Shown: positions 35,202 to 45,654, counted from the first letter of the stretch. The stretch: 64,000 nt of DNA from Companilactobacillus kimchii DSM 13961 = JCM 10707 (GCF_001435445.1 NZ_AZDH01000027.1:248001-312000); one strand, 5' to 3'. The notes: generated by a model from the letters alone, not told the origin. Numbers and translations: made by a program.

Positions 35202-36375
35202 GAATATACCCCACCATTCCGTAAGCGGCTACTGCTAGCCACATTTGACTATAAACTAAATACATAAAAACAATTAATAACAAATTGCTAAAAGTCAATT
35301 CACCCCGCTCAGTCGTTATCGTTACAAAAGTACTAATAACGAACATCAAGACAGCAAATAACCAGAGATAATTACTGAAACCTTGTAAATTGGAATGAAC
35401 GATTCCTGCCACTGACAAAACAAAAACTGAATCAGATAGAACCAATGACGTCATTAATAGAAAATAAATTGTCAAAAAGTATAAGAGATCAAAACGAATA
35501 GGACGTCCCTTTTTCTGGAAGAGTAATTTAGCATTTTTGATAATAACGTATATATTGCCTTTTACCCAACGAGTACGTTGGTGGAACCAAACATCTAAGG
35601 TTTGAGGTTCCTGTTCCCAAGTAACTGCTCGTGGTTGAAATTTAATCCTATAGCCCATTTGATAAACTCGAAAACTGATTTCAGTATCCTCAGCCAAAGC
35701 TTTAACATCCCAGCCACCAACTTTTTCAATCACACTACGTCGAATAACATAATTAGTTCCTGGAATCGTACACAAATGGAATAATTGTTGCCGTCCCGCC
35801 TGAGCCATCCATTGAAACGATAAGGTTTCAATATTGATAAAGCGTGTCAACAAAGTCGCATTCTTATTACGTGTTCTAAATTTTCCAATAACGGCCGCTA
35901 ATTTATCATCTGATAATAACTCTGCTACAAGAATTCTTAACGCCCCATGTTCAGGTGTATTATCTGCATCATAAATTGAAATAATACTTCCTTTAGCACT
36001 CTTTAAACCAATGTTTAAAGCATTAGACTTACCTTTACCACCTGTAATTTTATCCGTATTGATAACTTTTAAACGTGCCTCACCAAATTGGTCTTGTAAA
36101 TTCTTCAATAAATCTGCCGAATTATCACTAGAGTTGTCATTAATAACAATAACTTCATATCTATCTTGTGGATAATCAAAGCTCAATAAAGACAAAACTG
36201 TTTTAACAATAACAATCCCCTCATTATGTGCCGGTACTAATATCGACACAAACGGTGCCTTTTCTGGTAATTCAGGATCGGGTTTTGCAACATGTCGTAA
36301 ATACCATGTGTATCCAGCGACAGTTAGAATTAAATTAACTACCAAAGTTCCCCAAATAGAAATAATTGCAACCAT
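35146..36375 (-). CDS. Family 2 processive glycosyltransferase (BcsA/PssC-like)
   Basis: This 409-residue membrane enzyme polymerises the exopolysaccharide and passes it through the membrane. One helix lies at the N terminus and about four at the C terminus. GT2 motifs are clear: VINDNSSDNSA, DADNTPE (DxD), LAEDTEISFR (ED) and HQRTRWVKGN (QxxRW). Unlike BcsA it lacks a PilZ domain, so c-di-GMP control must come from another subunit, most likely the degenerate GGDEF protein. Confidence 0.92.
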   Translation of the reverse strand: MVAIISIWGTLVVNLILTVAGYTWYLRHVAKPDPELPEKAPFVSILVPAHNEGIVIVKTVLSLLSFDYPQDRYEVIVINDNSSDNSADLLKNLQDQFGEARLKVINTDKITGGKGKSNALNIGLKSAKGSIISIYDADNTPEHGALRILVAELLSDDKLAAVIGKFRTRNKNATLLTRFINIETLSFQWMAQAGRQQLFHLCTIPGTNYVIRRSVIEKVGGWDVKALAEDTEISFRVYQMGYRIKFQPRAVTWEQEPQTLDVWFHQRTRWVKGNIYVIIKNAKLLFQKKGRPIRFDLLYFLTIYFLLMTSLVLSDSVFVLSVAGIVHSNLQGFSNYLWLFAVLMFVISTFVTITTERGELTFSNLLLIVFMYLVYSQMWLAVAAYGMVGYIREQVFHKQAKWYKTKRYK

Positions 36376-36411
36376 TAGAAAAAAATCTAAGACTGAAATA
36401 GCTATCCCTCC

Positions 36412-37980
36412 TTAACGTTTAAATCGATTCCAATAAACTTTTTGTCCAATAAAAATAAAAATCAAAAGAATGATCATAATAATGACAAAGAAAACAGCCA
36501 AAATATTTCCCTGGACTTTGAAGTAATTTTTAAAAAGCGAATTAGATTTACCATCAGAAAATTGTTTATTCAAATCCAAATTAGTATTCTGAATATCCTC
36601 TAACTTGCCGTTAACTGAATAATCACCATGATCATATTTCAAACTAGTAGTTTCAGTATTGATTTCAGAACTGAACCCATCCTCCACTGGGTTATACCAA
36701 CTCAGATGAAGATTTTTAATTTCATTCTCTACATGTTCTAATTCTTTTTGCGAATACGGCATATTAATTGTTAGAGCAGTCGGAATTGTAAACGTCGTAG
36801 AATCACTTTTTTTCACATCATTAAGTGAAGCCGCTGGCATGGCAAAAAAACTCTGTTTAGCAATCTGTGCATCGTTGTCCTGATTAATATAAGTAACTTT
36901 AGTACCATCCTGCATCAACAACCAATGATCTGCGTATTTCAATGAATTGTTCCGCAAAATTTTATCTTGATTCCAAAAGCCAGCCGAGCTTATACCAACT
37001 GGAAAAACTTGCTGTCGAGCCAAACTGACAATATATGTCAGAAATTTCTGATTAAGCAATTGACCGGCAGTATCCACACCACTGCTAACTTCAGGAGTCT
37101 GCAGAAAGATGATTCCGCCACGATTCTCAATATTTCTTAAAACCGCCGTGAACCGATCAAAGGCCTTCATTTCAGTATTTTCACTTACAGAAGTTGTACT
37201 TATGGCAAAAGGTATTTCCATCTTGTAACAGAATTTACTCAATTCATCTAGTGTTCGTAAATTTGTATACGGAGTCACATTAGTTATCGTCAACAACGGC
37301 CGAAACTTACCCACTCGATCAAATAACTGAGCAATCATTTGAGTTTCTACAATCAAACTTAAACCCTTATTCGTAAAAAATGGTAAATATCCTTGTTTTC
37401 CATTGATATAGCCAAAAGGATAACTTCTTTGATCTTTTTGTTGAGTCGATAGAGTCCCTATTTGTCTTGCTCCGTCAGCCTGCTGAGTCACGACTGTAAT
37501 GCTCTGACTAAACGGCAACTGTTCACGATTAGAATCTTCTTTTAAAATGAACTGTTGCTGGTAAACCTTCTGAACCTTAATTCCCAATTGATTAATCTCC
37601 GTTTGCGTAAGATTTTCACCAATATGTAATTTTATTCCCGAAAATTTATCTCGATCACTAATAAAATTTCGATTGATCAAACCAACTTGGCGCCAGTTTA
37701 TCATCGTGATGACTCCTAAATATTCTTTATTCAAAGTGCCTTTTTTATAATCAGCTTGCGGAACAGTTTTAACGCGTAAATCCATACTGGTTAAGCTTCG
37801 TTGTAAAGCATCAATATTTTTCTTATCATTTTTTACATCATTTCGTGAATCATAAACTAGTAAAATCCGATTATTATTCGTAGCAGCTTCTATTGTTCGA
37901 GAGAAATTAACTAATGAGAACAGAATTAACATTAGGGATAACACTAAAGAGTATTTAATCCTTCTATTCACTGGCTTCAT
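36412..37980 (-). CDS. Secreted DUF2334-like protein of the exopolysaccharide operon (PssB-like)
   Basis: This 522-residue protein has a signal peptide (YSLVLSLMLILFSLVNF), an exterior body with GKFRPLLTITNVTPYTNL and FAISTTSVSEN, reminiscent of NodB/DUF2334-type barrels, and a C-terminal helix (ILAVFFVIIMIILLIFIFIG) with a basic tail. It may modify the polymer, for example by deacetylation. Metal-binding residues were not confirmed. It overlaps the upstream gene by 17 bases. Confidence 0.72.
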   Translation of the reverse strand: MKPVNRRIKYSLVLSLMLILFSLVNFSRTIEAATNNNRILLVYDSRNDVKNDKKNIDALQRSLTSMDLRVKTVPQADYKKGTLNKEYLGVITMINWRQVGLINRNFISDRDKFSGIKLHIGENLTQTEINQLGIKVQKVYQQQFILKEDSNREQLPFSQSITVVTQQADGARQIGTLSTQQKDQRSYPFGYINGKQGYLPFFTNKGLSLIVETQMIAQLFDRVGKFRPLLTITNVTPYTNLRTLDELSKFCYKMEIPFAISTTSVSENTEMKAFDRFTAVLRNIENRGGIIFLQTPEVSSGVDTAGQLLNQKFLTYIVSLARQQVFPVGISSAGFWNQDKILRNNSLKYADHWLLMQDGTKVTYINQDNDAQIAKQSFFAMPAASLNDVKKSDSTTFTIPTALTINMPYSQKELEHVENEIKNLHLSWYNPVEDGFSSEINTETTSLKYDHGDYSVNGKLEDIQNTNLDLNKQFSDGKSNSLFKNYFKVQGNILAVFFVIIMIILLIFIFIGQKVYWNRFKR

Positions 37981-39448
37981 CCCCCTCAGTATTCCACAAT
38001 GTATGATTTATCAAATCAGAAATAAACATCAACAAAGACATATTCAGACTGACTGGTACTAAAAATAGATGCTTAGCTAAATCAGCATCGCCATCACCGA
38101 CAATGGAAACAATTGGCACAAAAACAACCACAGTCATCAATCCAAAAATTAGGAAAAATCGTAAGATCCCCATATAACGTTTAGCCTTAATATCCAAATA
38201 AAAGCCAACACTATAGACAGCAATAAAGCCGACCGCAAGTAAACAGTCAAAAGCATATTTACCTGGAAAAAAAGCCCCCATTAAAGAACTATACGCGGTA
38301 AAATATTTGACTTGCTCTCCCGGTTTATGGCCTGAATTTCTAACAAAATTACCTACTGCGCGAGGTTGTACTGCCGTTACATCTTTAGCCGCTACATCCA
38401 ATAAATTATTAAATTGTTTTAAATTACCCGCATAGTAACGAACAATCCAAGCAAAACCTGTTTTGTCCATCAAATGCTTTTTAACATATTTACTACCTGG
38501 ATCCAAGGTTGCATAGTTTTTAGAATAATAGTTTTCGTTTCTCATAAGAGCAAATTGACCATCAACTCCACCACGTTCAACTTTTTTAGTCGGATCACTA
38601 GTCTCCAGCAACGTTCCATGCGAAAATGTTTGAAAAGTATTGGCACCAACAATTTCTGATCCAATAGACTTATATATTCCTACACCAGACATCAGTACTA
38701 AAATAATTCCCAATGCCGTGGCCATTCTTCTAGCTTTAAAATGTGGTAAAAACATAATTCCAAGCGCCACTACACCAAAACTCAAAGCCAATGGTGCATT
38801 CTGTTGCTTATTAGTAATCAATAGAATAGTCGAAATGAAAAATAAAAAAGTCATTGGCCATCTTCTTGAATAAACATTTCTTGCCAAGGAAATAATCGAT
38901 GCACACAAGTAAAGCATCAAAATAAACATTCCCGGTTCAGCAAAGAAAGAGTTGAAATATAAGGTATACGCCGAGTCGGCAAAAATAAATACGATTAAAA
39001 GTCCCATCACATAACTCTTAACTTTACGATACGGATGAACGAAGGCATTAGTTAGAAGATAAATTCCACCTAAATAAAACAAATAATAAACTAACCCCAT
39101 AAATCTAATATCAAAAATAGTTCTACTATAAAATAGTTTATTCAATAACAGAGCCAATTGAATAAATATGGTCTGTGACGATAATACTGATACATTATTT
39201 TCATTAAAGTACTGCATAATACCAAATTTAGTTATCACAAAATCACTGTACTGACTGTAGCTAGTAGGCAAACGATAAATACCATTACTCAAAATAGAAC
39301 GATAGAAATCTCCATTATCAGCCAATCCATGAATTGGTGGTACAAATAATAAGATTCCACTAATAATAGCCGCTAGAATTGTTGCTAATAATGCTGGAGA
39401 GACAAACTTTGAAAATTTATTTAAACAGTTATACATAAATTTTTTCAA
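37964..39448 (-). CDS. Multi-pass membrane protein of the operon (PssA/WsfD-like)
   Basis: This 494-residue protein has about ten membrane helices and a PPIHGLADNGDFYRS motif early on, the type seen in WsfD-like glycan proteins and GT-C enzymes with an acidic residue in the first exterior loop. It may transfer a side-chain sugar to the polymer. The role is inferred from topology and gene order. Confidence 0.7.
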   Translation of the reverse strand: MKKFMYNCLNKFSKFVSPALLATILAAIISGILLFVPPIHGLADNGDFYRSILSNGIYRLPTSYSQYSDFVITKFGIMQYFNENNVSVLSSQTIFIQLALLLNKLFYSRTIFDIRFMGLVYYLFYLGGIYLLTNAFVHPYRKVKSYVMGLLIVFIFADSAYTLYFNSFFAEPGMFILMLYLCASIISLARNVYSRRWPMTFLFFISTILLITNKQQNAPLALSFGVVALGIMFLPHFKARRMATALGIILVLMSGVGIYKSIGSEIVGANTFQTFSHGTLLETSDPTKKVERGGVDGQFALMRNENYYSKNYATLDPGSKYVKKHLMDKTGFAWIVRYYAGNLKQFNNLLDVAAKDVTAVQPRAVGNFVRNSGHKPGEQVKYFTAYSSLMGAFFPGKYAFDCLLAVGFIAVYSVGFYLDIKAKRYMGILRFFLIFGLMTVVVFVPIVSIVGDGDADLAKHLFLVPVSLNMSLLMFISDLINHTLWNTEGDEASE

Positions 39449-39458
39449 ATACTCACCC

Positions 39459-40580
39459 TCAATATTTTGCCGCCAATAGCGTTGTTAAATTATTGTACGA
39501 ATAGGCCTCATTCTGGTGCTCAATTCCAATACCACCATAGATAACAGATTTCTCATTCTTCACTTGATACTTCCAAGTCAACTTCATAGCCTTTTGATAC
39601 ATCGCTTTATTACCCGCCTTAGCAAAAATCATAGCTGCCAAAGCATAACTACCTGCTGAATGAGAACGACTGACCACATTACCATTAACTGAATAGCCAT
39701 TGTATAAAGTATTACGATCTACTTGATTCTTTAACCAATTCAAAGAGACTTGCTTTAACTTACCTACTTCTGACAAATGAAGTAATGTCTCTAAAGCCTC
39801 TGAAGTATTTAAATCATTATTACTATAAGTTTTATTACTCCAATTGTAACTAGAAGCATACAGTGGAAATGCATCACCTAAGTAGCCATTTTGGACAACT
39901 GCTAACTGTTTTTTGTACATCTCTCTATTCTGCTTAGAAGTTGATTCAAAGTATTTTAAAGTTGAGAAGTCATAATAAGCTAATGAACCGTCATCACTGG
40001 CCTTTCTAGTTTTAACATCATAGAAACTAGCAATTTTTCCATTACTCATTGTATTCTTCTGCAAAGACACAAATCTTCGTGCGGCCTCTTCTTTATAGCT
40101 CTTGTTTCCTGTTTGATCAGCATACATTTGTAATGCCCTAATAATTCTCAAATCATCTAAAGTAGCATTAACGTTAAATTTTTTATTAGTTGAAGGCGTA
40201 TAACGATAACTAAACTGAGAACCTTGATCAAAAGTTTTTTTAGTTGCTCGATAAAATTCTCTAAATTTTTTATATTGATGTGTATAAGCTAGATATTCCA
40301 ACCACATACCTGACGATTCTGAAAGTAGCTCATGACCACGAGCAACACTTTTTTTATAAGATTGCTTCTTATAATTCGTATAGATACCCTTTTTAGTCAT
40401 CATCTTATTTTCAATAAAATGACGTAGTTCCTTTTCATTAGAAGTGTAGGCACCGTAATGGGATCGTTTGCTAAAATTACTCTTACCACCAGGTACCATG
40501 ACCTTGGTCTTCTGACTACTGCATCCCGCTAAAACCAAGACCATCAGGCATAACAGGATCATTTGCAAATTCTTTTTCAA
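39459..40580 (-). CDS. GH8-like glycosidase lipoprotein (PssZ/BcsZ-like)
   Basis: This 373-residue protein has a lipobox VLVLAGC (Cys near 19) and an (alpha/alpha)6-type glycosidase body. LLSESSGMWLEY holds the likely general-acid Glu and NATLDDLRI the Asp, matching family 8. In Listeria PssZ and in BcsZ such enzymes trim or release polymer. It starts with TTG 40580 after GTGGGGGATAA. It heads the operon; its promoter must be in the 240-bp gap with the divergent gene. Confidence 0.83.
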   Translation of the reverse strand: MKKNLQMILLCLMVLVLAGCSSQKTKVMVPGGKSNFSKRSHYGAYTSNEKELRHFIENKMMTKKGIYTNYKKQSYKKSVARGHELLSESSGMWLEYLAYTHQYKKFREFYRATKKTFDQGSQFSYRYTPSTNKKFNVNATLDDLRIIRALQMYADQTGNKSYKEEAARRFVSLQKNTMSNGKIASFYDVKTRKASDDGSLAYYDFSTLKYFESTSKQNREMYKKQLAVVQNGYLGDAFPLYASSYNWSNKTYSNNDLNTSEALETLLHLSEVGKLKQVSLNWLKNQVDRNTLYNGYSVNGNVVSRSHSAGSYALAAMIFAKAGNKAMYQKAMKLTWKYQVKNEKSVIYGGIGIEHQNEAYSYNNLTTLLAAKY

Positions 40581-40794
40581 ATTTATCCCCCACTTAATAA
40601 TACTAAGTTAATACTTTTAACATCTTTTTTGTATACCTTTTTAATAACATATTTAATTATCTACGATATTTGACTCCATGCCAATTCTTTTAGTACAAAT
40701 TTATTACAATTTTGAATATCTTTTTATTTTTTAGTCTTTTCTCAACTATGGTTAGTGAAAGAAATACTTTTTTGAAATATCTCTTTTCATTTCT

Positions 40795-40804
40795 GATATA
40801 ATCG
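40795..40804 (+). promoter_or_regulatory. Extended -10 promoter
   Basis: TGATATAAT with TGn spacing, upstream of the 93-residue gene. Position relative to the start codon fits a short leader. Confidence 0.65.
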
Positions 40805-40823
40805 AATTTAAGGAGGCGCTCTC

Positions 40824-41105
40824 ATGGCTTTGAATATTAATTTGATAAACGGTAAAAACATCTCTATAAATGAAGATACTTACTTGGTGGCTTGGAAATA
40901 TCAATCCTCACTAATGGCAAGTAACGCTGATCATTACTACCTAGACTGTATTTTTAAAGGTAGTTTCGAAGATGGTAAAGTTACTGAAGATGACGAAGAA
41001 AATAAGCTTGAAGGTTTACTCAGTGCTGCCGATTGGCTAACAATTGGCAAAGACAACAATAATTCTATTAAGACTACTGCTGTTCTGGGTATTACTAGAG
41101 ATTAA
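40824..41105 (+). CDS. Hypothetical small cytosolic protein
   Basis: This 93-residue acidic protein starts MALNINLINGKNISINEDTY. AAGGAGG lies upstream of the ATG, and an extended -10 TGATATAAT (40796-40804) is placed about 20 bases before it. A terminator follows. No family recognised. Confidence 0.7.
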   Translation: MALNINLINGKNISINEDTYLVAWKYQSSLMASNADHYYLDCIFKGSFEDGKVTEDDEENKLEGLLSAADWLTIGKDNNNSIKTTAVLGITRD

Positions 41106-41114
41106 TGGTAAATA

Positions 41115-41145
41115 AAAAAGGTCCCAGCTTACGCTGAGGCCTTTT
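41115..41145 (+). terminator. Terminator of the 93-residue gene
   Basis: AAAAGG...CAGC-TTAC-GCTG...CCTTTT hairpin with an internal bulge, nine bases past the stop. Confidence 0.7.
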
Positions 41146-41243
41146 CTGCTCTCTGGGGGGAAAGCAGTAATCAGAATTTTGATTACGCTAAATCTTAACA
41201 TTAAAAAAAACTGATTTCCAGAAAAATCTATGTAAATAAAAAA

Positions 41244-41681
41244 TTAGTTATTCATAGATTGACTGGCTTTTGAAGCTGCTTCCAAAGTATCACAAAAGTC
41301 TTCCAATCCTTCTTCAGAACCAGCAGCACAGGCAGCCTCAAAGTACTTAACTTTATGATCAAGTTTTTCCAAATACTTTTTAGATTGGGCAATTTGACAC
41401 ATTACTTCATCACGCTGTTTTTTAAACATTGCCAATCTTTGTTCCAAAGTAACATTGCCTTCCATCGACATGTTGACGAATTCTCGAATCTCTTTCAACG
41501 ACATTCCAGTCTCTTTTAGACATGAAATAAGATCAACAAAATCCATATCATTTTCAGTAAATTCACGACGACCATTGTCATCACGATGAACAAAAGGCAT
41601 TAACCCTTCTTTATCATAGTATCGCAAAGTATAACTTGAAAGACCGGTTTTCTCGGCCACTTGTCCAATTGAATAAGCCAT
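41244..41681 (-). CDS. MerR-family regulator
   Basis: This 145-residue protein has the MerR winged HTH (YSIGQVAEKTGLSSYTLRYYDKEGLMPF), a hinge Cys in LISCLKETGMSLKEI, a long dimer helix and a C-terminal AACAAGSEEGLEDFCD. The layout matches AdhR/YyaN-type aldehyde- or electrophile-responsive regulators. It is downstream of glnA but has its own start region; its targets are not obvious here. Confidence 0.9.
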   Translation of the reverse strand: MAYSIGQVAEKTGLSSYTLRYYDKEGLMPFVHRDDNGRREFTENDMDFVDLISCLKETGMSLKEIREFVNMSMEGNVTLEQRLAMFKKQRDEVMCQIAQSKKYLEKLDHKVKYFEAACAAGSEEGLEDFCDTLEAASKASQSMNN

Positions 41682-41767
41682 TTGAATGTTCCCTTCAACT
41701 TTAAATTATTACTCTAAGTATAACTGTATAGTCCATACTTTTATATTATTTTAGTAATGGATGGAAT

Positions 41768-41803
41768 AAAAAAACTGCAAATCCACTCACGGTGAACTTG
41801 CAG
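41768..41803 (-). terminator. Terminator after glnA
   Basis: On the minus strand CTGCAA-g-TTCAC-loop-GTGGA-t-TTGCAG is followed by seven Ts. Confidence 0.85.
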
Positions 41804-41843
41804 CTTAAACGAAGTAAACCATAACTCCGTCTTTATTCGTAAT

Positions 41844-43172
41844 TTAATATTGTGACATGTAAGTATCTCTTTCCCATTGGGAAACTGTTTGTTGATATCT
41901 TGCCCATTCGGCATTCTTAGCAGCAAACAAACTATTTGTTAGATCCTTACCAAGTGATTGTTGAACGTATTCATCTTTACGTAAAGCCTTAAGAGCATTG
42001 TGTAATGTTGAAGGTAAATCGACAATACCTTCTTCACGACGTTCTTCATCAGACATATGATAAATATTATCCTTAACCTCTGGCATTAATTCGTAATTCT
42101 TATCAATACCATCTAATCCGGCATCAAGGATACATGCAATTGCCAAGTATGGATTTGTTGTTGGGTCCACACTTCTAATTTCGATACGTTTTGACTTACC
42201 TGATGCAGCAGGTACTCGAATTAATGGTGAACGGTTCTTACTTGCCCAAGCAATGTATGTTGGGGCTTCAAAACCTGGAACCAAACGTTTATATGAATTA
42301 ACAGTTGGATTATTAATGGCAGTTAAAGCACGAGCGTGTTTTAAAACACCACTCATAAATTCTTTAGCCGTATCAGATAACATATCATTAGGATCATCAA
42401 AGATATTGTCGTCACCTTTGAATAATGACATATTGATATGCATACCTGAACCATTAATACCTTGAACTGGTTTTGGCATAAATGTTGCGTATAAGTTGTT
42501 CTTTCTAGCAATTGTCTTAACTACTAATTTGAATGTTTCAATACTATCTGCAGCTGACAAAGCATCTTGATACTTGAAATCAATCTCTTGTTGTCCAGGG
42601 GCAACTTCGTGGTGGCTAGCTTCAACTTCAAAGCCCATCTTTTCAAGAACAAGTACAATATCTTTACGAACATTAACACCTAAGTCAACAGGTGAAAAAT
42701 CAAAGTAACTACCATCATCATTTAGATGTAGAGTTGGATTACCTTGCTCATCACGATTGAATAGGAAGAATTCAGGTTCTGAACCAATATTGAAATTAGT
42801 GTAACCCATCTTTTCCATCTTTTTGATAACACGTTTAAGGTTAACACGAGGATCACCTTCAAATGGTGTGCCATCTGATTTATAAATATCACAGATCAAG
42901 CGAGCTACTTTACCATGTTCTTCTCCCCAAGGGAAAATCAACCACGTTGATAGATCAGGGTGTAGCAACATATCACTTTCCTCAATACGAGTAAATCCAT
43001 CAATTGATGAACCATCAAAAGTAATCTTGTTTGCCAATACCTTATCCAATTGAGAAACAGGAACTTCAACATTCTTGATGATACCGTTGATATCTGTAAA
43101 CATTAAACAAATAAATTCAACGTTTTCATCATTTACCATTTTTGTAATATCTTCTGCAGTATAATGTTGCAT
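41844..43172 (-). CDS. glnA: Glutamine synthetase
   Basis: This 442-residue enzyme makes glutamine from glutamate, ammonia and ATP. Family motifs are all present: [46 protein letters not shown] and NRSPLIRVP. It lacks the adenylylation loop of the Gram-negative type, so it is the GSI-alpha form, which GlnR and feedback inhibition normally control. No glnR lies next to it. The start is ATG 43172. Confidence 0.97.
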   Translation of the reverse strand: MQHYTAEDITKMVNDENVEFICLMFTDINGIIKNVEVPVSQLDKVLANKITFDGSSIDGFTRIEESDMLLHPDLSTWLIFPWGEEHGKVARLICDIYKSDGTPFEGDPRVNLKRVIKKMEKMGYTNFNIGSEPEFFLFNRDEQGNPTLHLNDDGSYFDFSPVDLGVNVRKDIVLVLEKMGFEVEASHHEVAPGQQEIDFKYQDALSAADSIETFKLVVKTIARKNNLYATFMPKPVQGINGSGMHINMSLFKGDDNIFDDPNDMLSDTAKEFMSGVLKHARALTAINNPTVNSYKRLVPGFEAPTYIAWASKNRSPLIRVPAASGKSKRIEIRSVDPTTNPYLAIACILDAGLDGIDKNYELMPEVKDNIYHMSDEERREEGIVDLPSTLHNALKALRKDEYVQQSLGKDLTNSLFAAKNAEWARYQQTVSQWERDTYMSQY

Positions 43173-43484
43173 TTTTAGCCACTCCTATTGTATATACCAA
43201 TTTTTTGTAGACTTCTAATAAACGTTATTAATATAAGGTTTCATTAACAATATGATGATAATACCAATTACATGTTTCGGTGTCAAATATTTATCGCTAT
43301 ATTATTAAAAAAACTAATCAATAATAAGATATACAAATTCTTTTGTATATCAAGATTCTATCACATAATTTAATTTAGCCGAAGAATATATTTGACTTCT
43401 GAACGTGAACCAGTTAAATTATAGATACGAACGAAATCAAGTACAAAAATAATAATAGTTCGCAATTAATGGAGTGAATAATAA
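43173..43484. promoter_or_regulatory. glnA-guaC divergent control region
   Basis: This AT-rich 312-bp gap separates two divergent genes. The clearest element is a perfect ten-base inverted repeat GATATACAAA-TTCT-TTTGTATATC (43328-43351), placed between the two promoters. CCGAA and GAACG motifs near 43380-43430 faintly recall PurBoxes. I saw no clear GlnR box or purine riboswitch. Confidence 0.45.
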
Positions 43485-44462
43485 ATGCAAGTTTTTGATT
43501 ATGAAGATATTCAACTAATACCGAACAAATGTATCGTAGACAGTCGTTCAGAATGTGATACAAGTATACAATTTGGACCTAAGACTTTTAAGATTCCAGT
43601 GGTACCAGCTAATATGCAAACCATCTTGGATGAAAAATTGGCTGAAAAACTGGCTGAAAATGACTATTTTTACATCATGCACCGTTTTGAACCAGCAACT
43701 AGAATTAATTTCATAAAAGACATGCAACAAAAAGGACTCTTTACTTCTATTAGTGTTGGTATCAAGGAAGATGAATTCAAGTTCATTGACCAACTAACAG
43801 CACAGAACCTAACCCCTGATTACATTACAATTGATGTAGCACACGGTCACAGTGATCGTGTCATTAAAATGATTAAATACATTAAGAAAAATATTCCAAG
43901 TAGCTTCCTTATTGCCGGCAACGTGGGTACACCAGAAGCTGTACGTGAACTTGAAAATGCTGGAGCCGACGCAACTAAAGTTGGTATAGGACCCGGTAAA
44001 GTTTGTATCACTAAATTAAAGACCGGCTTCGGTACTGGCGGTTGGCAATTAGCTGCTATCAGACTTTGTGCTAAGGCTGCTAGTAAACCTATTATTGCCG
44101 ATGGTGGTGTTAGAAATGACGGTGATATTGCCAAATCAATTCGTTTTGGAGCAAGCATGGTAATGATTGGTTCTCTACTTGCTGGACATGAAGAATCCCC
44201 TGGTAAAGTCATTGAAAAAGATGGTCAAAAATACAAAGCCTACTTTGGATCAGCATCCCAATACCAAAAAGGCGAATACAAAAACGTCGAGGGTAAAAGA
44301 ATGCTTGTCCCTTATAAAGGTAAGATCATGGATACTCTAACTGAAATGCAACAAGATCTACAATCTTCAATTTCTTACGGTGGTGGCAAAGATCTTCTAT
44401 CACTTCGTAAGGTAGACTATGTCATTGTAAAGAACTCAATTTATAATGGTGATGTCTACTAA
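43485..44462 (+). CDS. guaC: GMP reductase
   Basis: This 325-residue enzyme converts GMP to IMP with NADPH. It starts [20 protein letters not shown] and contains [19 protein letters not shown], the catalytic loop [17 protein letters not shown] with the Cys, and [19 protein letters not shown], as in the GuaC subgroup. Small GGAGTGAA ribosome site upstream. A terminator follows. Confidence 0.96.
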   Translation: MQVFDYEDIQLIPNKCIVDSRSECDTSIQFGPKTFKIPVVPANMQTILDEKLAEKLAENDYFYIMHRFEPATRINFIKDMQQKGLFTSISVGIKEDEFKFIDQLTAQNLTPDYITIDVAHGHSDRVIKMIKYIKKNIPSSFLIAGNVGTPEAVRELENAGADATKVGIGPGKVCITKLKTGFGTGGWQLAAIRLCAKAASKPIIADGGVRNDGDIAKSIRFGASMVMIGSLLAGHEESPGKVIEKDGQKYKAYFGSASQYQKGEYKNVEGKRMLVPYKGKIMDTLTEMQQDLQSSISYGGGKDLLSLRKVDYVIVKNSIYNGDVY

Positions 44463-44480
44463 AATATACTAATATACAAA

Positions 44481-44520
44481 AAAAGAGGCTGACGACTGGG
44501 TGTTCGTCAGCTTCTTTTTT
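44481..44520 (+). terminator. Terminator after guaC
   Basis: AAGAGGCTGACGA pairs with TCGTCAGCTTCTT, followed by Ts. Confidence 0.9.
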
Positions 44521-44542
44521 ATGAATGGGATAGTTCATGTTC

Positions 44543-44590
44543 AATTTGACAAGAAAGTTGTCCATCAAACAACTTTCAACTTATCAAATT
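44543..44590. repeat. Imperfect long inverted repeat
   Basis: AATTTGACAAG...AAAGTTGT and ACAACTTTC...CTTATCAAATT form a 48-base hairpin with a small bulge. There is no T run, so it is not a plain terminator; it could stabilise the 3' end of the GT2 transcript. Confidence 0.5.
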
Positions 44591-44667
44591 TACCATTACT
44601 GTAACACATTCTATGTTAATTAAACAGTATGAAAACTTTTTAATTTCAAAGATTAATTTTAATTTGA

Positions 44668-45639
44668 TTAATTATTAATTTGTCGAGCATTAAATTTATG
44701 AATTCCGTTGTTTCTCTCTTCGAAGCCTTCTGTTTTACTAACAATATACCTAGGACGATCATTAACCTGATCCAAAACTCTACCTAGATAACTTCCTAAT
44801 ATACCAACGGATAACATTAACAATCCTAGACTGAATAGTAAAATAGTTACTCCAACAGAAGCAGCATTATAATTTCGACTGGCTATCAAATAGCCTAGAT
44901 AAAAAACACTACTTACTAAAGGTACCACGGAGAAAATATTAACAAATTGTAATGGTTTCATTGAAAAGGATGTGATTCCATCTAATGCTAATTTAATCAT
45001 CTTAGAGAGTGGATATTTGGTTTCTCCAGCAATTCTCTCTTGACGATGATACTTCACACTAGTTTGTTTGAAGCCAATCCAAGTCACCTGACCTCTGACA
45101 AAGGGATCTTTCTCATGTAATTTCATTAATTGGTTGACAGCCTTACGATCCATTAAACGAAAATCACCTGTATCCAAAGGCATATCTATCGTGGCCAACT
45201 TTTTAAAGGTTCGATAAAACATTTTAGCAGTGAATTTTTTGAAAAAGGTCTCACCATCACGTTGCATTCTCTTGCCATAGACGATCTCATAGCCTTCATG
45301 CCATTTCTCAATCATTTGAGGAATAACTTCAGGAGGATCCTGCAAGTCTGCATCCATGACGACGACTGCATCACCCTTGGCATAATTTAGACCCGCTGTA
45401 ATAGCTATCTGGTGACCAAAGTTACGTGAAAACTCTACTAATTTAATACTACTATTTTGAGCTAGAGCACGTTTGATAATAGGAACAGATTTATCCTTTG
45501 AACCATCATCGACAAAAATCAGCTCGTATCGTTCTTCTTGTTGCTCAATATAATTAAGCAATGTATCAATGGTTACTTGAATACCAGCCTCTTCATTGAA
45601 AACTGGTAATACTATCGATATTAATTGATTCATCGTCAA
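44668..45639 (-). CDS. Polyprenyl-phosphate sugar transferase (GT2, GtrB/DPM-like)
   Basis: This 323-residue enzyme has a GT2 N-terminal domain (ISIVLPVFNEEAGIQVTID; VDDGSKDKS; VVMDADLQDPPE) and two C-terminal membrane helices. Such enzymes load a sugar on undecaprenyl phosphate for exterior transferases. The next gene upstream is a GT39-type enzyme 15 bases away, which would use that donor. Confidence 0.92.
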   Translation of the reverse strand: MTMNQLISIVLPVFNEEAGIQVTIDTLLNYIEQQEERYELIFVDDGSKDKSVPIIKRALAQNSSIKLVEFSRNFGHQIAITAGLNYAKGDAVVVMDADLQDPPEVIPQMIEKWHEGYEIVYGKRMQRDGETFFKKFTAKMFYRTFKKLATIDMPLDTGDFRLMDRKAVNQLMKLHEKDPFVRGQVTWIGFKQTSVKYHRQERIAGETKYPLSKMIKLALDGITSFSMKPLQFVNIFSVVPLVSSVFYLGYLIASRNYNAASVGVTILLFSLGLLMLSVGILGSYLGRVLDQVNDRPRYIVSKTEGFEERNNGIHKFNARQINN

Positions 45640-45654
45640 TCATTCCTTTCCGAT

